Shown: positions 7,628 through 16,155 of the stretch, piece after piece
Layout of the letters: each line of letters opens with the position of its first letter
Position numbering within the stretch: position 1 is the first letter of the stretch
Source: an uncultured bacterium
Lineage (GTDB): Bacteria > Bacteroidota > Ignavibacteria > Kapaibacteriales > UBA4661
DNA: 21,829 bases
Assembly (NCBI GenBank): GCA_937899715.1
Contig: CALCNX010000153.1
Span: 1-21,829 of the forward strand
Reading direction: 5' to 3'
The notes under the pieces: model-generated
Seen by the model: the letters and a program-made list of their open reading frames with translations, nothing else
Databases searched by the model: none
Told to the model about the DNA's origin: nothing
Translations under genes and position numbers: made by a program

Positions 7628-7667
7628 TAAAAACTCACCGTTTATTATACTTTTTACTACTATTATC

Positions 7668-8483
7668 ATGTACCTTTCCTCCGCAGAAAAAAAACGCCTC
7701 ACCAATCGGTACGGCTCATGGGCACTTATCACCGGCGCATCGTCGGGCATTGGCAAAGAACTTGCAGAACGCATTGCCGAAGCAGGCTTGAATGTACTTA
7801 TTGTTGCTCGTCGAAAAGCCTTACTGGATGAACTCGCTTCTACACTGCACTCGAAGTACCATGTAGAAGTGCTTGTCGTGGAAGCAGACTTGGGAATGTC
7901 GGAAGGCATCGAAAAGGTCTTGCAATACGCACAAACGCTTGATGTGGGTTTACTTGTTGCATCGGCAGGATTTGGCACATCCGGGTTATTTTCGGAATCC
8001 TCACTTACGCAAGAACAGGCTATGCTTCAGGTGAATTGCGCTGCGCTACTACATTTCACACACCATTACAGTAAAGTTTTTCAAGCCCGCAAAAAAGGTG
8101 GGATTATTTTATTGAGTTCGATGGTTGCTTTTCAAGGTGTGCCCTATTCCGCGCACTATGCAGCTACCAAAGCATATGTGCAGTCGCTGGCAGAGGCTCT
8201 CAACCTTGAATTGAAGCCTTTCGGGGTAGATGTTCTGGCTGCTGCACCCGGACCCGTAGAAACGGGCTTTAGCGAAGTGGCAAATATGAAAATGAGCATG
8301 GCACTCACGCCTGCCGATGTGGGAGTACCGATACTACAAGCCTTGGGGCGAAAAACAACGGTGTTTCCGGGCTTTCTGACGAAGCTGCTGGTGTACTCGC
8401 TTCGCACTGCACCTCGGTCACTGAAAGTGCGCATTATGCAAGCAGTTATGGGTGGTATGACGGAACATCAGAGAAAGGGATAA
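7668..8483 (+). CDS. Short-chain dehydrogenase/reductase (SDR)
   Basis: A 271-residue classical-type SDR. The cofactor motif TGASSGIG is at residues 22-29, followed by ARRK at 47-50, which favours NADP(H) over NAD(H). ADLG appears at about 73, ASAGFG replaces the usual NNAG at about 98, and Asn123 is present. The catalytic Ser (LLSSM, 150-151) and Tyr164-x-x-x-Lys168 (YAATK) are intact, and PGPVETGF follows. The C-terminal part (about 215-271) is longer than in the simplest members, as in DltE-like and steroid or acyl-chain dehydrogenases. It starts at the ATG at 7668, shortly after site B. The substrate is unknown; with the TetR and membrane protein it looks like an inducible module. Confidence 0.94.
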   Translation: MYLSSAEKKRLTNRYGSWALITGASSGIGKELAERIAEAGLNVLIVARRKALLDELASTLHSKYHVEVLVVEADLGMSEGIEKVLQYAQTLDVGLLVASAGFGTSGLFSESSLTQEQAMLQVNCAALLHFTHHYSKVFQARKKGGIILLSSMVAFQGVPYSAHYAATKAYVQSLAEALNLELKPFGVDVLAAAPGPVETGFSEVANMKMSMALTPADVGVPILQALGRKTTVFPGFLTKLLVYSLRTAPRSLKVRIMQAVMGGMTEHQRKG

Positions 8484-8641
8484 TTGTTGTTATGAACTGT
8501 TATCATAACCTCAAAATGCCATTGCTATTTGTTGCGACTGCTGGAGCAATGCTCTCGACAGGATTACAACAACCGCTGTGAGCAAAGTACGGCGCAATAA
8601 TAGCCCCATCCCACACGCGGTGAAAGTTGTTCAGTGCGAGT

Positions 8642-9163
8642 TTACCGAAAGACAACGTCCATGAATCCAATTGAGTCAATAGTGCGGCACATATTGGATG
8701 GAAGCGGCGCGGGCAAGAATAATGTGTCTCGCAAACCGGAACGAAGAGGGCGAAGGGTAACTTTTATCGTATCAAATTGTACGTTGCCGGATACTGTTAT
8801 GGAAGATCGGGCACGCCACCGACGCGAGAAGACGATTGCATGACCACTCTCAATATCTACCGAACTGGTGTTCATCACTATGAAACGCCTCGCAATGGTA
8901 TCTTTTCTGATGTAACGTGCTCCGACGTAATAGAGATGTCGCGCGTATCGTGCGGCTTGTGTGCGGCGTAACTCTTCGTCTTCTTTGCGGTTTTGCTCTT
9001 GCCGCCGCGCTCTGTATAGCGAGTCTGATGTATAAGCTACATAGTACCGCTTTTTTCCAAATATATCCGAAGCGATGACTCGCAGAACAATCGAAATAAT
9101 TGCAACAAAGAGCATCACAGTAATTACAACCAGCCTATTCAAAAAACGATTTTCTTTTTCCAC
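8642..9163 (-). CDS. Single-pass membrane protein paired with VWA gene
   Basis: A 173-residue protein of unknown family. I chose the GTG at 9163 because a strong Shine-Dalgarno sequence lies 7 bases upstream and the upstream VWA gene ends just before it; an open frame further upstream only runs antisense-phase through the VWA gene. A short charged N-terminus (EKENRF) is followed by one membrane helix at about residues 10-32. Then comes a highly basic, Arg/Tyr-rich stretch (about 38-85, including RARRQEQNRKEDEELRRTQ) and a beta-rich C-terminal domain ending near FMDVVFR. The distal part is probably extracytoplasmic. Tight coupling to the VWA gene suggests the products act together. No function is assigned. 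Confidence 0.75.
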   Translation of the reverse strand: MEKENRFLNRLVVITVMLFVAIISIVLRVIASDIFGKKRYYVAYTSDSLYRARRQEQNRKEDEELRRTQAARYARHLYYVGARYIRKDTIARRFIVMNTSSVDIESGHAIVFSRRWRARSSITVSGNVQFDTIKVTLRPLRSGLRDTLFLPAPLPSNMCRTIDSIGFMDVVFR

Positions 9164-9170
9164 GTCCGAT

Positions 9171-9176
9171 TCCCCT
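9171..9176 (-). promoter_or_regulatory. Shine-Dalgarno that fixes the GTG start at 9163
   Basis: AGGGGA on the minus strand, 7 bases before the GTG at 9163 and directly after the VWA stop codon (9177-9179). Most genes in this window lack a recognisable ribosome binding site, so this strong one is informative. It supports the GTG start and translational coupling with the VWA gene. Confidence 0.7.
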
Positions 9177-9866
9177 TTAGCTTTGCTCTTCTGTGGTCGG
9201 GGGCATTTCACTATCGCTCGCGGGCGGCTCTTCTTCGTAGTATTTATAGCTTTCCACTGATACATCCATTCCCGAACGCATATCAGAACTAAAGCGCATT
9301 CTTGCCTTTTTCTCGCGGTCGAACATTCGCTTCGTATCGGTTTCACTCGCTTCAAATTGCATTGTATTATGGATGGAAATGGACGCAGCAAAGCTCTCCA
9401 CATCGTGATTTGCTCCTATGTACGTGAAGGTCCACCGTTGCAACTTGAGTTCCTCAACCATTTTTTTGATTGCCTGCCCACTATATTCCACCGAAGCATT
9501 TTCCTCGCCGTCGGTCAGAATGGTTACGAGCACGTTATAGTTGCTGTGCGTGTTTGTCACGCGGCGTAATTGTCCAATTCCCTTCCCCATTGCATCGAAG
9601 AGCGGTGTGCTTGCGTCAGTATGATATTTTGCGCCGTCAATCATATCCAATTTCGCAACATTTTCATTATCCAAGAGCGTCTTTATTCCAAGCCCGTTAA
9701 ACGTGACGAGAGAAATAAAATGCTCTTGATCGGGAAACTTTTGGGCAACACCCTTGACCGTTTGAACAACTTCGTTAAAGCCACTAATGATTGTGTCTTT
9801 GATGGGTTCCATGGAACCGCTTTCATCAAGAATGATGAGATTGAAGACTCTGTGCTTTGTTTCCAT
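9177..9866 (-). CDS. Cytoplasmic von Willebrand factor A (VWA) protein
   Basis: A 229-residue protein that is almost entirely one VWA domain. The metal-ion-dependent adhesion site is complete: DESGS at residues 14-18, Thr87 in TDASTPLFDAMG, and Asp119 in LTDGEE. Further family-like blocks are HFISLVTFNG at about 49 and WTFTYIGANHDVESFA at about 145-160. There is no signal peptide or membrane helix, so it should act in the cytosol. The tail (about 205-229) is acidic and Pro/Glu-rich. VWA domains bind partner proteins through a bound divalent metal, so this is probably an assembly or scaffold factor. The obvious partner candidate is the membrane protein encoded 13 bases downstream. Confidence 0.93.
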   Translation of the reverse strand: METKHRVFNLIILDESGSMEPIKDTIISGFNEVVQTVKGVAQKFPDQEHFISLVTFNGLGIKTLLDNENVAKLDMIDGAKYHTDASTPLFDAMGKGIGQLRRVTNTHSNYNVLVTILTDGEENASVEYSGQAIKKMVEELKLQRWTFTYIGANHDVESFAASISIHNTMQFEASETDTKRMFDREKKARMRFSSDMRSGMDVSVESYKYYEEEPPASDSEMPPTTEEQS

Positions 9867-9959
9867 GGTGAATTTCCGATTAGATGATATTTGACAGGAC
9901 TTACGAATATTGCCTTTAGGACAGCATCAGAAAACTTATACAATTTTTCCACATAAACC

Positions 9960-9984
9960 GCACAAATATTCAGAAATATTGTGC
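9960..9984. promoter_or_regulatory. 25-bp interrupted dyad between VWA and fadD genes
   Basis: The sequence pairs as gcacaa-ata-ttc around a central a with gaa-ata-ttgtgc, 9 of 12 pairs complementary, with exact 6-base outer arms. It lies in the divergent gap (9867-10098) between the minus-strand VWA gene and the acyl-CoA ligase gene. It could be a regulator binding site for either direction. It does not match the TTRAAC dyads around the TetR gene. Confidence 0.4.
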
Positions 9985-10098
9985 AGATTTTGTATCTTCT
10001 GGCTTCAGGACAGTAATGATTGTGTGATTCATTGTGTGCGAGGATATTCCCTCCGTCTCACTCATTTGCTTTTTTTTCACCCCTTCCATTCAAACGCT

Positions 10099-11778
10099 AT
10101 GGCACAGCAAACCACTATCGGCGCCGAAAAACTTTGGCTCAAATCCTACCCACAAGGCGTTTCGGCGGACATTAACGCCGACCACTACTCTTCGCTTTTA
10201 GAGTTTTTCGACGAGTGCGTCAAAAAATTTGCCGACAAGCCCGCATACGAAAACTTAGGCGTAGTGCTGAGTTTCAACGATATTGACCGTCTGGCGGGTA
10301 ACTTTGCTGCGTTCTTGCAGCACAAAGGATTAAAAAAAGGCGACCGCATTGCGGTTCAGATGCCCAATCTCCTGCAATATCCGATAGTAACCTTTGGCGC
10401 ATTAAAAGCGGGATTGACGGTGGTGAATATGAACCCGCTCTACACACCCAAAGAGATGAAGCATCAAATCAATGACTCCGGCGCAATTGCCATCGTGATT
10501 GTGGCTAATTTTGCCGCCAATCTGCAAAGTATTTTCGATGAAACACCGATTGAAACGGTCATTGTAACGGAAATTGCCGATATGGTGCCCGGCGTGAAGG
10601 GTTGGCTGCTGAACAAAGCCATCAAACACGTCAAAAAAATGGTGCCGCCCTTTAGCCTCCCGAAAGCAATTCGCTTTACCGATGCCCTAAGCGAAGGAAA
10701 AAAGCGGAGTTATACCACGCCACCAATCAAAAACACCGACCCTGCTTTTCTCCAATACACCGGTGGCACGACGGGTGTTTCCAAGGGTGCTGCCCTTTCC
10801 CACCGCAATATCTTGGCAAATATGGAGCAGCTCATTGCATGGACGGGTTCCTCCATTAGAGAGGGCGAAGAAATAGGTATTACCGCTCTGCCGCTCTATC
10901 ACATATTTGCACTCACCTTCAATTGCTTCGGCTATTTGCGCTATGGCGCGAGGAACGTGCTTATCACCAATCCACGTGATATGCCGGGATTTGTTGCGGA
11001 GCTAAAAAAACACAGATTCTCTGTCATCAGTGGGGTGAATACGCTTTTTAATGGTTTGCTGAATCAGCCTGATTTCAAAACAGTTGATTTTTCTAATCTA
11101 AAAGTGTCCCTTGCCGGCGGAATGGCAGTACAAGACATTGTAGCAGAAAAATGGGAAGAAACGACCGGATGCGTACTCATAGAAGCATATGGACTAACCG
11201 AAACCTCACCGGGACTAACGACTAACCCCATGGATGGTACACATCGCAGGGGCACAATTGGCTTGCCATTGCCGGGTACAAGTATTCGGATTGTGGACGA
11301 CAACGGCGTAGATGTGCCTGTGGGTGAGCGCGGCGAAATCTGGGCTGCGGGACCGCAAATCATGCTCGGCTATTGGCAGCATCCCGAAGAAACCGACAAT
11401 GTAATGAACGGCGAATGGTTCAAGACAGGTGACATTGCGACAATGAGTGAAGATGGCTTTATCAAAATTGTGGATAGAAAAAAGGAGATGATCTTGGTGT
11501 CAGGCTTCAACGTCTATCCCAACGAAGTGGAAAATGCTATTGCGGCGCATCCAAAAGTCTTGGAAGTAGGCGTTATCGGCGTTCCTGACGAGAAGTCGCA
11601 CGAGGCAGTCAAAGCCTGCGTCGTCAAAAAAGACCACAGCCTGACCGAAGAAGAAGTCAAGGCATGGTGCCGCGACCACCTGACCAGCTACAAAGTACCG
11701 AAATATGTGGAGTTCCGGCATGAATTGCCAAAATCGAATGTGGGAAAAATCCTCCGACGATTGCTGAAAGAGGAGTAA
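10099..11778 (+). CDS. fadD: Long-chain fatty acid--CoA ligase
   Basis: A 559-residue ANL-superfamily ligase, close to the length of E. coli FadD. It activates fatty acids to acyl-AMP and then acyl-CoA, at the inner face of the cytoplasmic membrane, for beta-oxidation or lipid synthesis. The P-loop YTGGTTGVSKGAALSH is at about 220-235, and the adenylate motif EAYGLTETSP at about 362-371. The FACS signature region with WFKTGDIATMSEDGFIKIVD is at about 440-460, and the catalytic Lys of SNVGKILRR is residue 550. The N-terminal GDRIAVQMPNLLQYPIVTFG block fits FadD better than acetyl- or propionyl-CoA synthetases. I chose the ATG at 10099; a TTG far upstream would add 63 residues with no family support. 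It ends in a factor-independent-type hairpin. Confidence 0.95.
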   Translation: MAQQTTIGAEKLWLKSYPQGVSADINADHYSSLLEFFDECVKKFADKPAYENLGVVLSFNDIDRLAGNFAAFLQHKGLKKGDRIAVQMPNLLQYPIVTFGALKAGLTVVNMNPLYTPKEMKHQINDSGAIAIVIVANFAANLQSIFDETPIETVIVTEIADMVPGVKGWLLNKAIKHVKKMVPPFSLPKAIRFTDALSEGKKRSYTTPPIKNTDPAFLQYTGGTTGVSKGAALSHRNILANMEQLIAWTGSSIREGEEIGITALPLYHIFALTFNCFGYLRYGARNVLITNPRDMPGFVAELKKHRFSVISGVNTLFNGLLNQPDFKTVDFSNLKVSLAGGMAVQDIVAEKWEETTGCVLIEAYGLTETSPGLTTNPMDGTHRRGTIGLPLPGTSIRIVDDNGVDVPVGERGEIWAAGPQIMLGYWQHPEETDNVMNGEWFKTGDIATMSEDGFIKIVDRKKEMILVSGFNVYPNEVENAIAAHPKVLEVGVIGVPDEKSHEAVKACVVKKDHSLTEEEVKAWCRDHLTSYKVPKYVEFRHELPKSNVGKILRRLLKEE

Positions 11779-11789
11779 AATGTTTTGGG

Positions 11790-11829
11790 CGGGGCAAATA
11801 CATATTTGCCCCGTCTAATTTTATAGCTT
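11790..11829 (+). terminator. Hairpin terminator after fadD
   Basis: An 11-bp perfect stem (11790-11800 with 11803-11813, cggggcaaata against tatttgccccg) has only two unpaired central bases, so the effective loop comes from opening the AT pairs. It is followed by the T-rich stretch taattttatagcttttt. It starts 12 bases after the fadD stop and separates it from the propeller kinase gene. Confidence 0.75.
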
Positions 11830-11865
11830 TTTGATTTCGCTTCTATCGATTTGTTCCGTACCAAT

Positions 11866-14800
11866 ATGCCCAACCATACAAAGGTTTTGAGCGCTCTTTC
11901 GTGCTTTTTCAGAGTGTACTTTTCGCTAGTGCTCTTCACCACATCTGCCACACAAGCGCAGAAAATCGTACACGTACAAAAACCTACTCACGTACAGAAA
12001 ACCACACCAGAAAAGCCCGCGACCATGCTCTTTCAGCGTTTGGGAAGTGAGCAGGGGCTACCTCAGAACTCCGTCCGAAAGATGCTCCAAGACCGCTTTG
12101 GGTATCTATGGTTTGGCACGGAAGACGGTCTAGCGAGGTTCGATGGATATAATTTCGTAGTATTTCGGCACGACCCGGAAGATTCAACGACCCTTTCCAA
12201 CAGCTACATTACTGCCCTTATCGAAGACCGTTCGGGGACGCTTTGGGTGGGTACAAATGGTGGCGGACTAAATCGTTTCGACCGCACAACAAGCACGTTC
12301 AAGCGCTATAAACACGACCCCGCCGATACAAACGGTCTCCGAAACAATGTAGTGCGCACATTGCTGGAAGACCGCTCAGGTATGCTCTGGGTAGGAACAT
12401 TCGACGGCTTATACCGCTTCGACCGTGCGAAAGAAAAGTTTGTGTGCTATAAAAATCAGCCACAGAATCCGCTCAGTCTTAGCAACAACATTATCCGTAC
12501 GCTAGTCGAAGACCGCATGGGTACATTGTGGATAGGCACTGATATTGGCTTGAATCGGCTCGACCGCACAACAGGGAACTTTACACGTTTCCAAAATATT
12601 CCCGGGGATTCAACCAGTTTGAGCAATAACCTTATTCTTTCAATGCTGGAAGATGCGCCGTCGTCAGCGTCAACAGCAGGCATTCTCTGGATTGGTACGT
12701 GGGACGGTGGTTTGAATCGGTTCGACTGCGCAACGGGTACATTTACCCACTATCGCCACAATCCAAACAATCCCACAAGTTTAAGCCACAATGTGGTCTG
12801 GAGCCTTCTCCAAGACCAATCGGGAACACTCTGGGTGGGAACATGGGGTAATGGCTTGAATCGGTTCAATCGCTCAACAGGTACATTCACACGATTCCAA
12901 TTCAACCCGGCAGACCCAAACAGCCTGAGCAATAACCTTGTGCTCTCGCTTTTGGAAGAACGCAGCCATGGTGGTCATCCGGGAGCACTCTGGGTGGGAA
13001 CAGGTACGGGCGGCTTAAACCGATTTGACCGTATCACGGACGCATTCGTGCGCTATCAACACAATTTCGACGACCCCACGAGTCTGGGCGATAACGTTGT
13101 GCGCTCACTCGCCACCGACCCAACGGGCACGGTATGGGCAGGAACGAGCGGCGGTTTGAATATGTTGAACAAAAAAACAGGTCAATTTACACAGTTCAGG
13201 CATAACCCCACCGATCCCCAAAGCATTAGCGATAATATAGTGTGGTCGCTGCTGATAGACCACACCGGTACGCTATGGGCAGGTACGGAGGTGGGTGGAC
13301 TGAACCGCTTTAACCCCACAACCAAAACGTTTACACACTATAAAAATAATCCGACGGATTCCACAAGCCTGAGTAGTAATGATGTACGAGCACTTTTGGA
13401 AGACCATTTGGGAGTAATCTGGGTAGCCACTCTCTGGAAAGGAGTCAACTACTTCGACCCTTCCACCAATAAGTTTACACGCTTGCAGGTCATAGCAAAT
13501 GACACGACGAGCATTAGCAGCAACAGTATTCGCTCACTTTATGAAGACCGATCGGGAACGATCTGGGTGGGAACGGGTCTAAACGGTCTCAATCGTTTTA
13601 ACCGCGCAACGGGAACATTCACCCGCTATCGCCACAACCCAAACGACCCGACGAGCATCAGCAACAATATTATTCGCTGCATCATGGAAGACCGTTCAGG
13701 AGTGCTCTGGGTGGGCACACACGGCGGACTGAACCGCTTTGACCGCGCAACAGGCAGATTCACCGTTATCCGCGAAAAAGATGGACTGCCGAATGATGTG
13801 ATTTACGGCATCATGGAAGATGAGCGTGGGAATCTTTGGCTGAGTACAAATAAAGGACTTTGTCGCTTAAATCCCCGCACAAATGCCATTGCAAATTTTG
13901 ATAAACGAGACGGCTTGCAGGACAATGAATTCAATGGCGGAGCATTTGCGCGAGGACATATCAACGGAGAGATGTACTTTGGCGGCATTAACGGGTTCAA
14001 CGAATTTATGCCAAACGCCATTAGCACCGATACCCTGCCGCCGACAATTTTGTTGACAATGTTCCGAAAATTTAACCGTCCTGCAGTGCTTGATTCTGCC
14101 ATCGAAGAAAAAACCATAATCACACTTCCGTACAGTGAAAACAGCATCGGCTTTGAGTTTGTCGCTCTCAGTTTTCGCAACGCCGAACGGAATTTGTACA
14201 GCTACAAACTGGAGGGCTTCGATAAAAATTGGTCACCTTCAGGAGCGGAACGCAAAGCCACGTACACTAATCTCGAACCGGGCGAATATACGTTTCAAGT
14301 ACGCGGCAGTAATAGCGACCGAATATGGAACATGGACGGAAGGCAAATACGAGTAATCATCTTACCGCCGTGGTGGCGTACATGGTGGGCATACACGGCT
14401 TATACACTCTGCGGAATTGCAATTTTTATGCTCTTGAGCATTGCAGTCCAACGTCGGCGTATTCAGCATTTACGCGCCCAGCAGAAGGAGCGCGAAGAAG
14501 AGCTCTTGCGCCAATCGAATATGCAACTCACCGCCGCCAACAATGAAATAACACGCCAGAAAGAGCTTGTGGAAGCGCAGAACAAGCATTTGCAGGAACT
14601 AGATCACGAAAAAAATGAGATGATGGAAATTGTGGCGCACGACCTGAAAAGCCCGCTCAATGGCGTTCGCAATCTCGCGGCATTGATGGAAGAATACTCC
14701 GAAACCCTGCCGAAGAGTGATGTTGAGCGATATGCACAACTTATACACGAGTCCTCAAACCGAATGTTCCAGATAGTGCGGAGCTTGCTGGATGTCAATT

Positions 14801-15399
14801 CTCTTGAGCAAGGCAGTCTGAAGCCTTTTTTTGTGGAGGCAGACTGCACCGAACTTCTCCGCTACTTGATAGACGAATATCGTGAACGTGCCGCCGCTAA
14901 AGCTCTTACCTTGCATTTCGACGCAATGACAGGCACAACATTATTCACCGATGAGATGCTGCTAACGCAAGTGATGGACAATCTTCTGTCGAATGCAGTC
15001 AAATACTCTCCTCACGGCAGAAATATTTGGGTAGAAGTGAAAAATCTTACCGCCGAGACTGCAAGCATACAAAATGGCGCGGCAGAAACACTTGGCACGA
15101 AGAGTATTGTCCAAATTTCCGTGCGCGACGAAGGACCGGGATTTCAGGATGCTGAAAAGCACAAACTTTTTGGTAAATTTGCGAAACTCTCCGCCCAACC
15201 GACTGGCGGTGAACATTCGACAGGCTTGGGCTTGAGCATCGTAAAAAAAATGGTCGAAGCACTGCGCGGCAGAGTATGGTGCGAATCGGAAGCGGGCAAA
15301 GGCGCAACCTTTATTGTGGAATTGCCCGTAGAATTACCGAGCGACATCACCATCACACATCAGAATAATATTTTTATTTCTTCTGAAGAAGAATTGTAG
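11866..15399 (+). CDS. Two-component propeller sensor histidine kinase
   Basis: A 1177-residue kinase starting at the ATG at 11866; the TTG five codons upstream is less likely. A signal peptide ends near TQAQ (about residue 32). Then come about 14 reg_prop blades (about 55-720) with the repeating core ED-SGTLWVGT-GGLNRF-R-T, enough for two seven-bladed beta-propellers. A Y_Y_Y domain (about 755-835, KLEGFDKNWS and FQVRGSNSD) leads to one membrane helix (about 840-861). A coiled coil, HisKA with His925 (AHDLKSPLNG) and HATPase_c with Asn1043, DEGPG and STGLGLSIV boxes follow. Unlike many such proteins it has no fused receiver or AraC domain; the receiver is the separate gene 7 bases downstream. 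The sensor binds an unknown periplasmic ligand; polysaccharides are common in the family but unproven here. Confidence 0.97.
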   Translation: MPNHTKVLSALSCFFRVYFSLVLFTTSATQAQKIVHVQKPTHVQKTTPEKPATMLFQRLGSEQGLPQNSVRKMLQDRFGYLWFGTEDGLARFDGYNFVVFRHDPEDSTTLSNSYITALIEDRSGTLWVGTNGGGLNRFDRTTSTFKRYKHDPADTNGLRNNVVRTLLEDRSGMLWVGTFDGLYRFDRAKEKFVCYKNQPQNPLSLSNNIIRTLVEDRMGTLWIGTDIGLNRLDRTTGNFTRFQNIPGDSTSLSNNLILSMLEDAPSSASTAGILWIGTWDGGLNRFDCATGTFTHYRHNPNNPTSLSHNVVWSLLQDQSGTLWVGTWGNGLNRFNRSTGTFTRFQFNPADPNSLSNNLVLSLLEERSHGGHPGALWVGTGTGGLNRFDRITDAFVRYQHNFDDPTSLGDNVVRSLATDPTGTVWAGTSGGLNMLNKKTGQFTQFRHNPTDPQSISDNIVWSLLIDHTGTLWAGTEVGGLNRFNPTTKTFTHYKNNPTDSTSLSSNDVRALLEDHLGVIWVATLWKGVNYFDPSTNKFTRLQVIANDTTSISSNSIRSLYEDRSGTIWVGTGLNGLNRFNRATGTFTRYRHNPNDPTSISNNIIRCIMEDRSGVLWVGTHGGLNRFDRATGRFTVIREKDGLPNDVIYGIMEDERGNLWLSTNKGLCRLNPRTNAIANFDKRDGLQDNEFNGGAFARGHINGEMYFGGINGFNEFMPNAISTDTLPPTILLTMFRKFNRPAVLDSAIEEKTIITLPYSENSIGFEFVALSFRNAERNLYSYKLEGFDKNWSPSGAERKATYTNLEPGEYTFQVRGSNSDRIWNMDGRQIRVIILPPWWRTWWAYTAYTLCGIAIFMLLSIAVQRRRIQHLRAQQKEREEELLRQSNMQLTAANNEITRQKELVEAQNKHLQELDHEKNEMMEIVAHDLKSPLNGVRNLAALMEEYSETLPKSDVERYAQLIHESSNRMFQIVRSLLDVNSLEQGSLKPFFVEADCTELLRYLIDEYRERAAAKALTLHFDAMTGTTLFTDEMLLTQVMDNLLSNAVKYSPHGRNIWVEVKNLTAETASIQNGAAETLGTKSIVQISVRDEGPGFQDAEKHKLFGKFAKLSAQPTGGEHSTGLGLSIVKKMVEALRGRVWCESEAGKGATFIVELPVELPSDITITHQNNIFISSEEEL

Positions 15400-15406
15400 A
15401 GAACCT

Positions 15407-16075
15407 GTGGAATCACCCCGCATACATATTGTGATAGCCGACGACCATGCAGTAACGCGGTTCGGTTTTAAGCAATGGATACAAATGTCCCTTAAAGACC
15501 GCCAACCCGAACCCGTTCTGAGCGATGTCGGTACAGGCGCACAGGTGCTTGATTTTGTACGCTCCGCAGAGACTTCGGATTGCCCGGTGACGATGCTGAT
15601 TATTGATGTAGATTTGCCGGATATGTTGGGGATTCAGGTTGTGCGTGAATTGCGCAAGAAAGGCTTTCAGGGCGCGGTGCTGGTCGTTTCCGGTTCGCAC
15701 CGAGCTGATATTTACGAAATCTTGGACAGCGGCGCGAATGGCTTTCTATCGAAGGAAGAAGAACATACTATTTTCCTTGAAGCGGTGATGTGGCTCTTGG
15801 AACATCCTACCGAAACATGGCTCACGCCTGCGCTTCACCGCCGAATATTTCAAACCGACAAAGCACTCCACAAAGTCGGTATCACGCCCGCCGAGCGAAA
15901 TGTACTGCGCTTTATCGCGCTCTCGAATAAAGAAATTGCGGATAAACTTGGTAGCAGCGAAAGCACCATCAAAAAACATCTGTGGAGTATATTCCAAAAA
16001 CTTGGCATAGAATCCCGCGAGGAAGCACGGGACTTTGCCACAGGCATACAATTACTGGATGCGCCTCGACGCTAG
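15407..16075 (+). CDS. NarL/LuxR-type response regulator
   Basis: A 222-residue regulator. The receiver domain (about 4-120) has the acidic pair Asp12-Asp13 (ADDH), phosphoacceptor Asp67 in LIIDVDLPD, Ser95 in the VVSGS strand and Lys116 in GFLSK. The LuxR-type DNA-binding domain (about 157-215) reads TPAERNVLRFIALSNKEIAD, then SESTIKKHLWSIFQKLGI, the recognition helix. The start is GTG at 15407, 7 bases after the propeller kinase stop; no ATG is available upstream in frame. It is almost certainly the phosphorylation partner of that kinase, forming an operon. It may also accept phosphate from the orphan kinase at 478-3747, whose catalytic domain is a close paralogue (inference). Confidence 0.95.
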   Translation: MESPRIHIVIADDHAVTRFGFKQWIQMSLKDRQPEPVLSDVGTGAQVLDFVRSAETSDCPVTMLIIDVDLPDMLGIQVVRELRKKGFQGAVLVVSGSHRADIYEILDSGANGFLSKEEEHTIFLEAVMWLLEHPTETWLTPALHRRIFQTDKALHKVGITPAERNVLRFIALSNKEIADKLGSSESTIKKHLWSIFQKLGIESREEARDFATGIQLLDAPRR

Positions 16076-16155
16076 TTTTCTTGCCCGCTGTGCCTTTGCA
16101 AACCCTTCGTGCTTATCTCATTTTCTACCCTCTCAGCTCCCTCGCTTTGACTGGC

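Noticed and set aside
9164..9403. An upstream extension of the membrane-protein frame to 9403.
   Set aside because: It would overlap most of the C-terminal half of the VWA gene in another phase. The GTG at 9163 has a strong ribosome binding site and a sensible N-terminus followed by a membrane helix.
9910..10098. An N-terminal extension of FadD from a TTG start.
   Set aside because: The extra 63 residues resemble no acyl-CoA ligase, and the ATG at 10099 gives the family's usual length.
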